DNA from: Stropharia rugosoannulata
Taxonomy: Eukaryota; Basidiomycota; Agaricomycetes; Agaricales; Strophariaceae
DNA: 64,000 nt
Direction: 5' to 3'
Assembly (NCBI GenBank): GCA_028532985.1
Contig: JANCIK010000001.1
Span: 2,914,001-2,978,000 of the forward strand
The notes below the pieces were generated by a model. The model saw only the letters and a list, made by a program, of their open reading frames with translations, made no database searches and was not told the DNA's origin. Position numbers and translations under genes: made by a program. Shown here piece after piece: positions 52,999 to 64,000 of this stretch (position 1 is its first letter; every line of letters begins with the position of its first letter).

Positions 52999-53285
52999 TG
53001 TAGGGTGATAATGACACCGGACTGCAAGTTTTCCTAGCTTTTATACTATTTTACAGTTCTTTTTTGGCTCAATTGCAGCTCTTATTTTACACAAATCAAT
53101 CAGTTTAATCATGATATATCATTCTAAGAGTTCCACCATCTGTTAAACTATCACTACCAGAGTTTTGAGGGGTGTTTTTGTTGAACAAAATCAAACGACG
53201 ATGGCGTCAATGTTAATCTACGCAGAAAAGCCCATATATTCCCACCTTTCTCAAACCTTCCCACCCATGGCATCTCGGCCATCAG

Positions 53286-53389
53286 ATGACTAGTCATTCA
53301 CTAGTCAAATCAACCCAATGACTAGTCATTTGACTAGTCACCGTCATTTGACTACATCAATTTGACTAGTCAATGACTAGCCAACACTG
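53286..53389 (-). repeat. Right end of hAT-like element: TIR and subterminal GACTAGTC repeats
   Basis: Read on minus it begins CAGTGTTGGCTAGTCATTG and holds four perfect GACTAGTC copies plus degenerate ones near 53299 and 53375, mirroring the left end. Confidence 0.8.
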
Positions 53390-54419
53390 ATCAGTCGGCT
53401 ACTATCGGATAACGCGCATACGCATTTGTTGTTGTGTTGTGGCGGACGATGTCATTGTAGGTGGTTGTTTGATTGCGCTGCAGTGCGGATGAAGGGCGGC
53501 GCTTCGTATTATAGCGTAGTACGCGCTTCGCTTAGTAGTATAATAAGCCAGTACTTTTTCTTTTTCGCGTCAAGCTTGGAGGGTTGGGGGCTGGGTGCAG
53601 AGGCGACCTCGTGTCGTTCTGTCACGCTCCGACCATCGTCCGTGCTCGTGCTCGTGCCCACCCAGTCCGAAATTCGAATCCCCTTCGGGGGGGCCTGGGT
53701 GGAACTGCCCTCAAACATACAACTACTCTCGCGATAAATCACATAGGGGCCTCTGGCGCGGCTTCTTGATTGCGTTTTGATGTCTTGGCACCACTTTAGC
53801 ACCTTGGGTTGGACGGAATCATTGGAAGGATTTTGGGGGACCAGCGCGGTCGCAGGTTGCAATCTCGACAATTAACTCGGCTCTGGACGAGATGACTACA
53901 GGAGACAGGACGTCTAGCGCGGGTTCTATGTGTCAAGGAGGCTGATATTATGCCTCCCGCAGGGCCCTCAACAGCGCGCGGGAAACATGCGGCGGCGGCG
54001 ACGTGCGGGCAAAGGCGGGCAGGCCGCGCGAAATTATATGTAAAACCAGCATCTCGAGTTGGCAATTTTTTCTTTTCCATCAGCTGATAAGGATTAGAGT
54101 ATATGGGCCCCGTGATGAAGGGGGCATATGTATTACAGGATTTAGATACATTTGGGAAGGGGGGGTGGGGTGGGGCAAGTTGTCGACTTTTTGGCATGCT
54201 ACGACTTGTTACAAGGTTGGGATGTTACATGTATCCCCCACCCGCCCCCTCCCCAGGCAGGCAGTACAACAGCAGATGACCATATGACAGAGTATGGACC
54301 AGATGGAACATCGTGTTTTTGTCTAATTCGTTGGGTGTAGGAATGACAAGATCGTGAAATTCCAGAATTTCTAGACTGTCACAGGTTGGAAACAGAATTT
54401 GTGGATGGATCTTGGGTGC
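53390..54419. other. Intergenic region
   Basis: 1.03 kb between the transposon relic and the Zn-cluster gene. It contains a CACCCAG...CTGGGTG inverted repeat at about 53660-53702 and a G-rich run near 54150-54175. No gene was recognised. Confidence 0.4.
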
Positions 54420-55617
54420 CTATTGGTATCTATTGTGAGAATGGTCGGGCGAAGATGCGTGTCCCACTAGAGGGCGTTCGTGGACGGAGCCATGGTGGCC
54501 ATGGTACTAGTAGGGAAGGTTATGTTATTGACATGGGGCGAGAAGAGGAAAAAAGAAGAATGCTTACGTAGGGGTCTATTGGTTCTGAGGGATGGCTCCA
54601 TGGGCTTGCGGATTGATGGGACATGTTTCTATAGGGAGCAGAGGACAAAGCGTGTCGGGAGGACTGGCTGTGGCTGGAGCTGCTCATGTAACTCTGGTCG
54701 TAGCGCGAGGCGTATGAGGATTCAGGGATCATGGAAAGCGTGCTGCCGGAGTGGGAGTGGGAGTGTGAATAGTCGGAGCCACGGTCGCTGCAAGGGTCGC
54801 GAGTCAGCAGGGAAAAAAAAGCGGGATATTTATGGCACGGAGACGCACACTTGACGGCGACTGGGCTCGTGGTCAGAGTTTAGCGGGTGCATATGGAGGT
54901 AGCCCTCGCTGAGACTGGGGTCAGGCCGGCGCGGCGGAGAGCGCGCGGGGGGCAGGACGTACCTCTGTGCGCGCGAGGAGGGCAGCGGGAGGAGGCTGAT
55001 GTCGTGGCCGCGTCGCGGGGGGGTGAGGTCCCTGCCGGGCGGGGTGGAGGCGTCTGAGAGGCCAGAGGAGCCGGCGGTGGAGGGCCTGGTGTCGACGTCG
55101 TCACGGCGGGTGACGCTCTTTTTGCGGGCGGGGACGCCCTCGGGCCACGAGCACTGGAGACGGGTGAGCAGACGATTGAGACTCGCGGGGGTGGGGAGAG
55201 CATACCTCGCGGGAGCCGTGGGTGCAGCGCATGCAGTTGGGCTTGGTCTCGTCGCACTGGGGGGGAGAAAAAAAGGTGAATATATGCGGTGGAAGGGGGG
55301 GGGGGGCAGCGACGGACCTTGATCTTCTTGACGCGACAGGTGAGGCAGCCGGTCTTGCTGCGGGTGTACTTGGGGCGCTTGCGCTGGCCGAGCTCTGGAC
55401 GGGCAGGCATGATGTGGACGGGGTTGTTCATTGCACTGGGGGGGTAGTACTGCTGGTGGGGCGGGAGATACTGGTTGGTGGACGAGCTGGGGACGATGAG
55501 CTCGATGTGTGTGACGACGGGGGAGGGACTTACTAGGACATGTCGGCCATTGATAGCGGGCGGGATAAACGAGCGAAAAGTCGGTAAGTAGAGATTATAA
55601 GGGAGGCGAGTCCCCAT
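54420..55617 (-). CDS. Zn(2)Cys(6) fungal transcription factor
   Basis: The binuclear zinc cluster is split by an intron: RSKTGCLTCRVKKIK joins CDETKPNCMRCTHGSRE and a third exon begins CSWPEGVPARKKSVTRR. All six cysteines are present with a basic region before them (RKRPKYTRSK). The start is either 55617 (MGTRLPYNLYLPTF) or an internal Met at about 55434 (MNNPVHIMPARPE). After the cluster the protein is low-complexity: Ser/Thr/Pro-rich, then SDYSHSHSHSGSTLSM and SYMSSSSHSQSSRHAL. The last exon, after a GTAAGC intron, reads YHGHHGSVHERPLVGH and ends HNRYQ with the stop at 54420-54422. No fungal_trans middle-homology domain is seen, so this is a short member of the class. Targets are unknown. 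Confidence 0.85.
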
Positions 55618-56521
55618 TAGGGACGTAGCATCAGATTAACAGGGTCGCGCGCCAGTGGCAACAGTCCATATTCCTAGGACTTGCATGTGTATTTTTCCAG
55701 GTACTGCACAAAATAATAACGCACGCATTCGGACCGCGCAGCACGGATGGCGCCCCCGCGGGCCCTCAGATCTTCTCACACATGTGGAAAATCATGTCTC
55801 CGCACGTGCCGTCTCCGCCGACACCCCGAGGGCGACTGGCCTCCCATCGTCGGAGGAGCTCATCAAACCGCCCCATCATTTTCTCATGCACGATCAATCT
55901 AGAACATCCACGCACCTACGTCGTGTTTTATTCCGTTTTTCCATTGACATTTTCTGTGAATTTCCCCGCCGTTGCGTGAAACGCTAGAACCGTCTTCTTT
56001 TCCGCGCTGAAACCCCCGTCCTCACTTTCCCAGATGCTCTGTCTACCCGCGATTCCCGGATGGCTCTCTACCGTCCCGCACTCCCGATCCATGACGTCGC
56101 CCCATCCCGTCCTCCTCATCTTCGTGGCGCGGGCGCCTCCTCCCCTTCCTCTCCCCAGCCCAGGAGATAACAGGAGATAGCCGCTCTTGCCGATCTCTAC
56201 TTCCTGCCATCAATTAAAATAGGCGGCTCGGCTGCCGTCGACAAAGTCCACTCACCCGCGGCAGTCCACTGCTCGCAGAGTCAATGTCTGATCCTGTCTA
56301 ATTTTAGTATACCATTTCAGACAAGAAAAAAGTCCAGAGTCAATCAATACAATTCCTGAAAACGTGCAAAAGGTATGACAATATTGTTCCAAAAATTACT
56401 CTCTACATGTGCAATTACAATGCGAACAGTGGTATATCAGTACGAAAGCGTTTTATACAAAGCAGCCAAACTCCACGTCTCTTCATCGCCCGCGATATCT
56501 CTGTGTACGTGTCTCTCATCA
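55618..56521. other. Intergenic region
   Basis: 904 bp between the Zn-cluster start and the MAPKK stop. GC/C-rich near 55740-56160, AT-rich after. No gene was recognised. Confidence 0.4.
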
Positions 56522-58235
56522 TCAGGCGTCGCTTTGCGCTGTCCCCGGGCGAGAAAGGCTGCTGCTATCACAATCATCTCGTAAGCATCCGCACGGATAA
56601 ACATAGGGAGCAGCTGCATACTCGTCTCTTGACCTCCTGCTCGCCTTTGGCCAATTCCATACTTGACGGATCCACCGCGCCATATGAACCTCTTGTTTCA
56701 TTACATTAACTATCCAGGGGTGTCCCAACATGTCCTTGGGAGTAGGACGGGTTGTCGCGTCAACCGTCATCCTGTAGGACGTACATGAGACAACAATAGA
56801 CCGTGCATAGATCCAGGATGTACTGACGTTAATTTTATGAAATCCTTCATTTCATCACTCCATTGCACACCTGGCTCATCCTCAAGTCTAGGGGGCTATT
56901 GCGAGAAACGGCTAGAGTCAGTGCCCGTACACCTGCAAGGCGCGATATTTTACCTCTCCCGTGGTGATGTACATCATCAATTCAATCGGCGGCAGGTCAC
57001 TGGGGAAAGGGAAACGGTTTTGTACGAGCTCCAACAGAGAGATCCCTGTTGACCACACATCCGACCTGATAGTGTACTCGTGGCCACAAATCCTTTCAGG
57101 CTAGTAATCATGTTAATTGAAGCCCTCGGTGATTCCGATCAATTACACTTACAGCCATGTAGAAGCTGGTCCCCGTGAATGTCCCCGCCATAGAGTTGAC
57201 TAATTCTCCTGATACACCGAAATCACATAGCTTTACCACGCCCTCGCGGGACAGGAGCACATTAGACGGCTTGATGTCTCTGTGGATTGTCTTTTTAGTG
57301 TGCAAGTATGCAAGTCCTTGCAGAATCTGCGCGAAGTAGTTCAGGTACGTTGAAATCTTACAGTAAAAGTAAAATAGACATACTCCTTCAGCGATCCTGC
57401 CCGCGATTTTTTCACCGACTCTAGCCCCTCTGTCCTTGATGCGCTTCCCCACGCTTTCGAGACTGCCGCCCTCGCAGTACTCTAAGAGGACCTTGACCTC
57501 GGCGGACGACGCGGTCATGTATGCGCCGTACCACTCTGTGATATTGATGTGTTTGGCAGATGCGGCAATAGACAATTCGCGCTCGAGCTGCTTCATCGGC
57601 GCTTCATGCGTAGTAATTGTCTTGCGCGCCATGATCTTGCCCGTGGGCCTGTATCGGACCTTGTGCACTGCGCCGCCCGCGCCCTCTCCGAGGCGGCATA
57701 TCTCGTCAAAGACCTCATCAGAGAAAGCGACCTCATCCTGCTTGCCTCCCGCGGCCTTGGACGAGGGCATCCCGGTCCTTATCGCCTCGAGCTCCGTTAC
57801 GAGGTCCCGCAGATTATCAAACGTCCCCGTCTTCTCCTGTGTTGGGATCACCGTCGCCGTGCCCGGGGGCAGGATGGTCCGCTCATCGACGTGGTTATCG
57901 GGTGTCGCCACGGGCCCGCCGGGGCCCCCTGCGTAGCTGTCGAAGAGGCGGCCACCGTTATCATTGGGATCGATGGACAGCTGGATCTTGGGCAGCGACG
58001 GGCGTGAATTCTGGGGCCGCGGGATATTGAGCTTCAAAACAGGGGTGAGGGATCTTGACGAGTCGGGCGGCGGCGGTGCGAGTGATGTCGAGGACGACTG
58101 GGGGAAGAGGGGCCGCCGGACGGGCGATGGGGCTTGCAGATCTTGCGCGGCGGTCGATAAGGCAGGCGGCATGGGGGCACCAGGACGGCGAGGCCCCATT
58201 GGGCGCTGGATGATTGTTGTTCGCGAGTCGGCCAT
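56522..58235 (-). CDS. MAP kinase kinase, Mkk1/2-like (cell-wall integrity type)
   Basis: The start at 58235 gives a Pro/Ser-rich N-terminus ([20 protein letters not shown]). The kinase domain begins [19 protein letters not shown], with Gly loop GEGAGGAV and ARKTITTHE, where Lys in ARK is the expected ATP-binding residue. Then come [37 protein letters not shown] and [20 protein letters not shown], followed by GTSFYMAPERI, whose S...T spacing fits dual phosphorylation by a MAPKKK. The end reads [16 protein letters not shown] then [18 protein letters not shown] and AQSDA. The [20 protein letters not shown] loop resembles yeast Mkk1/2 more than Ste7 or Pbs2. Subfamily is inferred. It diverges from NAA50. 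Confidence 0.88.
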
Positions 58236-59612
58236 GGTGAGTGAAGGCGACTTGACAATAGGCTTACATCCTATAACTCATCTTCTATACGGAGTTACCC
58301 GGTCGCTGCCTTCACAGCAACCTTGATCAATCTCAAACTGCTCGCCCTCATCACCCCGTCCTCTCTCTCCTTTATCTTATATCTTCTGCCCAGGCGCGCG
58401 TCCTCAGCTCATATCTGTTTCAGACACTGCGGCGCGCAATTACTGGCTTTATTCGATTTGATGCACGGCCTGCGACTTTGGCTGATAATGATCCCCATTT
58501 GATCTCTCTCAGGTCCGGCGTTCGCATTGCTGCCACCGCTCCTGCTCTCGTCAGAGCACTTGTCTGTAACTGCATTGGCAACACGTCGCTCCCACAGCAC
58601 GTCGCTGGGTAACAATAGCCGCCCGCTGCGCACAATGCGTGCTACGCCAGATGTTTTCTTGCAGAAAAGTCGCGACTTCCATCCAGAACGGCGGGCCTCA
58701 TTTACTCATCATATTGGGGTTCAGCAGGCTGGGTCACTTGCACCTCTTCTGCCAGGAAATGCGCTGTTCGTAACCCCATTTAAATTAAACTCGGTGCGGA
58801 CAAATAAAAAAACCACTCTGGATTCTGCGAGCCTGCACCTTTCCTTTTCCATCACGGTCCTTGACTGTTGCCGCGCATGTCGTTCGTGAAGCCGAGGGCT
58901 TCTATAAGTATCACCAGCGCGAGTGCCATATCGTTCGGGAATCTTTCGGACGAGAGAGTGGGGCGCACAGTGACTTTCCATATCACACCATTTGCATCAA
59001 AGAAAGCGCCGCCGTTGAAGTCCTGGGATAGTTTGGCCAATTCAGAATGCCATAGCTCCCCCAAATTTGTGCACGATTTATTAGACCAGAGCTGTTACAG
59101 TATTCAGTCATTTATCATCAGGTGAGCAATGCCGGCGTGTCCTTGATAGGCAAGGTCCCGCAGAACGCAACGGTATGTATTCTGAGCGGCGTTCAGGTTT
59201 CGTGAGAACAGTACATATGTATGCCAGTCGGTTCTGGAAGCGGTGACTGATGAACGGATATGACTGTGAGCCCACATCTTTTGACAGTAAGCACCCCTCG
59301 ATCCACATCGGCATAAGATACATTTAGCAGCCTCCCGCGAAACCGCAAGGGGTTGGCGGTCTCCCAATTTAAATCAAAATGGGGAGAGCAGGTGTTGTAG
59401 TTCGTACACAGAGGTATGCCAGATATGAATTAGCCCGCACGCTATCAAGCGCCCATCTGCCCACAAGACTAACGCAATGCCAGACGGAGGAACAGAGGGA
59501 GCGGAAGCGGAAGCGGGCGGAGTCCAAAATTTGATGGACCGCCACCTCGCGTGGGACGCGTAGTACGGCTCCTAAACGCACCACTACACACACTCCTTGA
59601 CTTTGAGCAATT
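58236..59612. other. Intergenic, divergent
   Basis: 1.38 kb between the MAPKK and NAA50 starts. Several open frames (58527-58889, 59104-59367) show no domain. No repeat was recognised. Confidence 0.4.
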
Positions 59613-60279
59613 ATGTCTAACGGCTCCGCCAAAGCCGCGCCGCGAGTTACCTTCGCACCCATTACGCCCAATAATATCGGGACCGTCCGCAAGCTCAACT
59701 CGGTCCTCTTCCCCATCAAATACAGCGAACGGTTCTATTCAGATATCCTACTCCCAGAAGTGGAAGACTTCTGCCAACTTGGTGTGTTACTCTCGACAGA
59801 GATGAAGATCTATACCGTCACTCATATCGCAATTTAGTGTACTATAATGATATCCCAGTGGGTAACTCTATAGGCTTCCTTGCATACCATCCTTAGAATA
59901 TCCCAGGTTGGAACGATATGCTGTCGTCTGGAAAACAAGGATAATAAAAATGTCCTGTACCTCATGACAATGGGGATCCTAGCTGTGAGTCAGTTACTCC
60001 TAATGGCCTGACAGCTGACCTCATTTAAACTCTCCGTAGCCATATCGCTCACGCAACCTGGGTTCTCAGAGTCTAGAATTGGTTATTGCTGCTGCCGCAG
60101 CGCATACAAAGCCCAAGATTGACAAAATCTACCTCCATGTTCAGGTCTCTAATGATGATGCCAAGCGCTTTTATGAACGACACGGGTTCACGGAAGTTGA
60201 GGTACAAAAAGACTATTACAAGAAGATTCAACCCCACGATGCTTGGGTATTAGAGAAGGTATTCCCCCACAATACATGA
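59613..60279 (+). CDS. NAA50: N-alpha-acetyltransferase 50 (GNAT family)
   Basis: NAA50 acetylates Met-starting N-termini and associates with the NatA complex. The start at 59613 reads MSNGSAKAAPRVTFAPITPN, then NIGTVRKLNSVLFPIKYSER, matching the family's substrate-binding loop (VLFPIKY). Introns join QLG to VYYNDIP and then VGTICCRLENKD. LYLMTMGILAPYRSRNLGS forms strand 4 and the acetyl-CoA loop. IDKIYLHVQVSNDDAKRFYE and RHGFTEVEVQKDYYKKIQPH follow, with the end VFPHNT. The acetyl-CoA motif reads RNLGSQ, departing at the last position from the usual R-x-x-G-x-G/A. About 165 residues, the usual size. Confidence 0.92.
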
Positions 60280-60502
60280 TAGTTATACAAAAATTAAGGT
60301 TGGCACTATTCAACTTGAACACTACTGTACGCTGACGAACGGTTCGAATACTATACTAATAATTCTCCAGTCAGAACATTATGTACCGGGAATCTAAAAT
60401 TAAAATAAGTGCTGATAAATTCTGTGCGTAAGTCAGCAAAACGTCGTGGTGTCGCATCGCCGGTTTCAACCCTCACCTCTTTCGGTTGCTTCAGTAACGT
60501 AG

Positions 60503-61393
60503 TTAAGACCATGACTCCTCGACTTTTCCACAATTCTTCACGAGCTAGATTTAATTAGAATGATTGTGAGCGCCTTGTATCCAGCTCATCTTTAGTTGAA
60601 ACTCACCTGATGACGCTTCAGCGCATCCTTTCTGGTGAATGTTTTACCGCATCCTCCGTTGCATAAAAACGGTTTCTCGCCGGTATGTGTCTCTCGGTGA
60701 CGCTTAAGGTCGTGCTGGCGGTTGAATGATAAGGCGCAGAGATCACATGCAAACGGCCTAACGGACGACGTTGAATAGTCTGACGAAATCCCGATAGTCT
60801 GATGAATTGGAACGTTGGGGTAGTATGGTTCTGTGGATGCGCCGTGTCCGGTGGGTGGTGATGGCATGCGGTCGTATGCTTGCGAGTTCGATCGTGGTCG
60901 CGTCATTTGTGGGTGTGCGTGGGTTGGAGAAGACGGTGTTTGTGGGTACGCATGGGAGTGTGAATAGGAATGCGATGGAACATGCGTGTATGTGGACTGG
61001 GGGGCGGTGGACCGAGGTCGGGGAATGTGGTGGCCAGAACGAAAGGTCTGCGCTTGCGCATAGTTCATGGGCGTCTGCCCTACAGGTGAGTACATGTGCT
61101 GGGTGGCAGGAGGTGAGCCTGCAGGGTAATGTTGCGGAGTGCTGTAGTATGATGCGTCCATGTATGTCGATGGCATGGAACGCGGATCGGCTTCGTATAC
61201 CTGCGAGCCGTGTTGAGGCTGCGATGAATTAACCAACGAAGGATCGTAATAGCTGGATCCGTATGCACTTGAGGAGCCGTTTGGAGGGTATTGGGGTGGT
61301 ACTCCTTGCCATTGGCCATTCAACGGAAACTGAGTGTAACATTAATTAATATGCGAGGCTTGAAATGCAACGGGTACGTACCTTACTGTTCAT
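60503..61393 (-). CDS. C2H2 zinc-finger transcription factor (two fingers)
   Basis: Exon 1 is MNSK (ATG at 61393), joined by an intron to FPLNGQWQGVPPQYPPNGSS. A long Tyr/Pro/Ser/His-rich region follows (YSHSHAYPQTPSSPTHAHPQ). Two tandem fingers are intact: FACDLCALSFNRQHDLKRH then RETHTGEKPFLCNGGCGKTF and TRKDALKRH. The TGEKP linker is canonical. The last exon adds QLVKNCGKVEESWS with the stop at 60503-60505. The fingers resemble those of fungal stress and development regulators with C-terminal finger pairs; I cannot name an orthologue. Confidence 0.85.
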
Positions 61394-63626
61394 GGCGATA
61401 GATGTGTCGAAGAAATGCACGAACGGTGAATAAAGTTTGTCATGTTCGACTCCTGGTCTTATAAGTTCTAAGGAGAGTCACCTGTGCCTGATAATAATTA
61501 AACATGTCCAAAACTGTATACTCAAATCGCTCAAGCCTGAAGATTTAATTCCGTTCCCTGAGCCCCGGAATTCTGCCCAATGAGCGTTAGACCAGGTTTA
61601 GTAGAGGGTCTCCGCAGCCGATGGCAATGCAATTGTACAATTTACACTTGCAACTTGCCTATAAAAGATGTATCGGGATATTCTGTTCACTGTACACCAA
61701 TGGATAAAATGATCAGGGTCGTGCAATTGGACTGCTGAATTACTGTAAAGCCAGGCACGGCGAGATTCCTTGCAATTGTCAAATGACGTTTTGTGAGCCA
61801 TCCTCAAATTCAACTTGGCGTAACAATGCAGCCGATCTGTCAAATAAACACGTATAAACCCAACATGGTAGCTTTATGTCGTGACTACGGTATTCAAGTT
61901 ATTTGCGTCAGTGAGTAGCATCACTCCCAGTCCGAATTATGTTTTATCTAAACGCACAAACGGCCTTGAGTTAGTGCATTGTATTTTGTATCATTCCTTT
62001 CTCCATGCGGAAAAAATGCTAAAGATAGAGAGTTCTCCTGAATTCCTGAATCCCTTGGCTAGTTCCTGGCGCTTGGGGGTTTCAATATAGTGCTAGGGCA
62101 TGAAAGGTGAACTATCGCGAACTATTTGGCGCGCTCGTGTCAAGCTAGATCAGGGTTTTCTTTTCGACTGGTTGAAGGCAACTGCTCGGAGCCTCGGCTA
62201 CGTTTCTGCAAATGTACTGAACAGACATCCATTTATCATGGTGACCGGAAAGTGCATATGAGCATACGTACCATTTACTTCAATACATATCCAATGATGT
62301 TCCTCCGACTGCTGACTCCATCACGTAATTTACTCCTGCAGGATAGAGTGTGCCTGATCTGGTATGAAGAAATGAGCGGGGCGTCGGTACTTGTAGTTGG
62401 CCAACTAACAACTTCCATAGTAGTGGCGTTCAAGCTGATTTAAAAGCTCGTAAAACAAGAAGCTGCATCTTTTCTCCTTCTCCAACACTAAAAAACTTCC
62501 TCGACGCTCAACCAACTAGTTCAAACGTTGGCTGCCGACAACTGGCGCTGCCGATATACAAAATGCGATACATCAACTCCTCTCAGGTCCATCATTCTCC
62601 ACGGCATGTCAGGGACCCAACGAAGTTCTGCTCTGCCCACCCTACGACATTGCACCCTTGCTAAAACAGTCCTTTGTTTGGAGCCTACTTGCTTAGCGCA
62701 TTCAGAATCTGGTTCTTCTCACTGTCTTCGACCCTCTTTAACCACAAGATCACCGTCTCTCTCTCGACTTAAACCCGCTCTCGATGGTTATTTCCGTGAT
62801 AAGTTCAGTAACGGTTACCCATCATTACATGCCGCTTTAACTCAAAGTGTCAACGTTGCGAGTGCCATTTGTAAGCGGGGTCGCGAGGCTATCTGTACGT
62901 ATTCGGAACTTGATATTTGGGAGTCCAAATTCCAATATGCACCGATAAGTAAGTATACGCATTTACATGGTTGACGTTCTAAAATGGAATGTACAAATTA
63001 TTTACTCCACCCCAGAATGTCTTATTGGAAGACCGCGATATAGATAGCAATCGAACAGGGCATAAGGTACTCAAGTTTTGACAAGAAACGTAAGGGAGTT
63101 GAGGACAAGAAAGTCCGTAAATCTAGGGCATGGGGTATGCTCACTGACGCTTCAACATTTCTGATTTTGTTCTAGTCCTCTTCACGATACTTCCGACGCA
63201 GTACTATGAATGTATTGGTTGAGCTCAATACTCGCCTCCTTTGAAGATGGAACGTCCGCGTCAATCATGGTGATACAACAGCAAGTGACGGCGCTAAATT
63301 AGAGTTTATACTGTGTTGGATATGAGTGGAACTAAGTAGACACAGGTGAGTCCGAAACACACATCCAGTGTTCCTGGAGAATAAGTGTGCTGTCATGGGC
63401 TTGAAGAGTCCTCCCCGTTCGCAAGTAGATGGTATCTCAGTTGATTCTGAGCTCTTGTATTTAGTCCATGGAATTATCGCCGTCTAGAGGGGATGGAGCC
63501 TGCTCAAACATTGACACCTTGACAGACTATCCGAAAAAAAAGGATGTTTGAGCCCTGATCGTCCATTTGTAGAAGCAATATATGCTGACCTTTCATATAG
63601 CGAGTGCATAAATAACTCGGGACTCA
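61394..63626. other. Large intergenic region
   Basis: 2.23 kb between the C2H2 start and the COG7 stop. One open frame (about 62603-62974, plus, first ATG inside) gives MSGTQRSSALPTLRHCTL and later LKPALDGYFRDKFSNGYPSL, but no domain was recognised and it may be chance. A perfect 12-bp palindrome, AGTTGGCCAACT, lies at about 62395-62406. No terminal repeats were found. Confidence 0.4.
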
Positions 63627-64000
63627 TCATCTCCATCCCCGTAGTTTGGCAACGCGGTTCAAAATGGGATCGGCTGGGTCCGATGCGCTTTCACTCAAGA
63701 TGCGTCTGCCTTCATCAGCATCTATGCTGATATACGTTTTCCATTTTTCAAGTCCATCGTGCTCCACGTTGAGAGCACGCACTATGTTGGACAGATATTC
63801 CAAGTCAGATGATAACTGAGCGGCCCCGGAGACAGATAGTGACGGGATAGCAGTGAGGACGTCTGAAGTGAAGTATTCAAGGAACGTGTGCCCTAGCGAT
63901 AGAAGCCAAGCAGATGAGACAACCTCTGGGTCGACAGTCCTCGGTTTGACGAAAACGGAGGATCTCCTTCGGTGCGACTGCTGACTGGGTATGTCATGAT
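63627..64000 (-). CDS. COG7: Conserved oligomeric Golgi complex subunit 7, C-terminal end (partial)
   Basis: The reading frame runs from the right edge on minus with no stop until 63627-63629. It reads VVSSAWLLSLGHTFLEYFTS, then DVLTAIPSLSVSGAAQLSSD, LEYLSNIVRALNVEHDGLEK and WKTYISIDADEGRRILSES, and ends PILNRVAKLRGWR. The GAAQL..DLEYLSNIVRAL stretch is the conserved C-terminal signature of COG7, part of the tether for retrograde vesicles at the Golgi. No ATG lies in the fragment; most of the gene is beyond the window. The C-terminal family match is good but based on about 120 residues only. Confidence 0.78.
   Translation of the reverse strand, partial: HDIPSQQSHRRRSSVFVKPRTVDPEVVSSAWLLSLGHTFLEYFTSDVLTAIPSLSVSGAAQLSSDLEYLSNIVRALNVEHDGLEKWKTYISIDADEGRRILSESASDPADPILNRVAKLRGWR

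Larger units (their letters stand above)
52438..53389. mobile_element. Non-autonomous hAT-like DNA transposon (MITE-type)
   Basis: A 952-bp segment starting CAGTGTTG and ending CAACACTG, that is, an 8-bp perfect terminal inverted repeat of the hAT type. Both ends carry subterminal repeats: GACTAGTC occurs at 52457, 52478, 52500 and 52512 on the left and at 53288, 53320, 53332 and 53364 on the right, mostly within TGACTAGTCA or TTGACTAGTCAA palindromes. The interior is AT-rich and encodes no transposase; one frameshifted acidic open frame lies at 52664-52998 on minus. The 8 bp on each side (52430-52437 and 53390-53397) do not match, so no target-site duplication is visible; the copy may be old or the ends slightly different. 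Confidence 0.7.

Noticed and set aside
53655..53705. TTCGAATCC and flanking inverted repeat resembling a tRNA 3' half
   Set aside because: No matching A box, anticodon arm or acceptor stem on either strand; probably a chance hairpin.

Overview
The window is nuclear DNA of a filamentous basidiomycete, most likely an Agaricomycete. Nearly every gene is split by many short introns (about 45-95 bp, GT...AG). Genes lie on both strands, about 2.7 kb apart, with short shared promoters. The protein families are fungal: a New1/Elf1-type ABC-F ATPase, the fungal ATP sulfurylase with its APS-kinase-like tail, a Zn(2)Cys(6) factor, a Pho85-type cyclin and a secreted AA9 polysaccharide monooxygenase. The last points to a plant-litter or wood-associated life style. 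No prokaryotic, organellar or viral gene was seen. All functions come from reading the translations by eye; no database search was run.

Layout. 1-8.1 kb: the 3' part of RRP12, proteasome chaperone PAC2/ADD66 (minus) and a New1/Elf1-like ABC-F ATPase. 9.5-19.1 kb: an AA9 LPMO, a homeodomain factor (minus), an NDR-type AGC kinase carrying an N-terminal CRIB-like motif, and a two-finger C2H2 factor (minus). 19.7-32.9 kb, all on minus: BolA-like protein, ATP sulfurylase, cohesin SMC1, a single-pass membrane protein of unknown function, and ERO1. 33.3-43.8 kb: multi-KH vigilin/Scp160 (plus), then U2-associated SR140 and protein phosphatase 5 (both minus). 44.2-52.0 kb: a secreted lysozyme-like (SLT-fold) protein diverging from a Pcl-type cyclin, a small unknown gene and an aspartic protease. 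52.4-53.4 kb: a non-autonomous, hAT-like transposon relic. 54.4-64 kb: a Zn(2)Cys(6) factor, an Mkk1/2-like MAP kinase kinase, the N-acetyltransferase NAA50, a second C2H2 factor, and the 3' end of COG7 running off the right edge.

Most of the window is housekeeping: ribosome biogenesis, translation, cohesion, splicing, sulfur assimilation and secretory oxidation. It is interleaved with signalling genes (NDR kinase, MAPKK, PP5, cyclin) and secreted proteins. There is no sign of a biosynthetic cluster. The points most worth a second look are the CRIB-NDR kinase architecture, its apparent GC-AG intron, the bZIP-site cluster in front of the Pcl-type cyclin, and the hAT-like element with GACTAGTC subterminal repeats.
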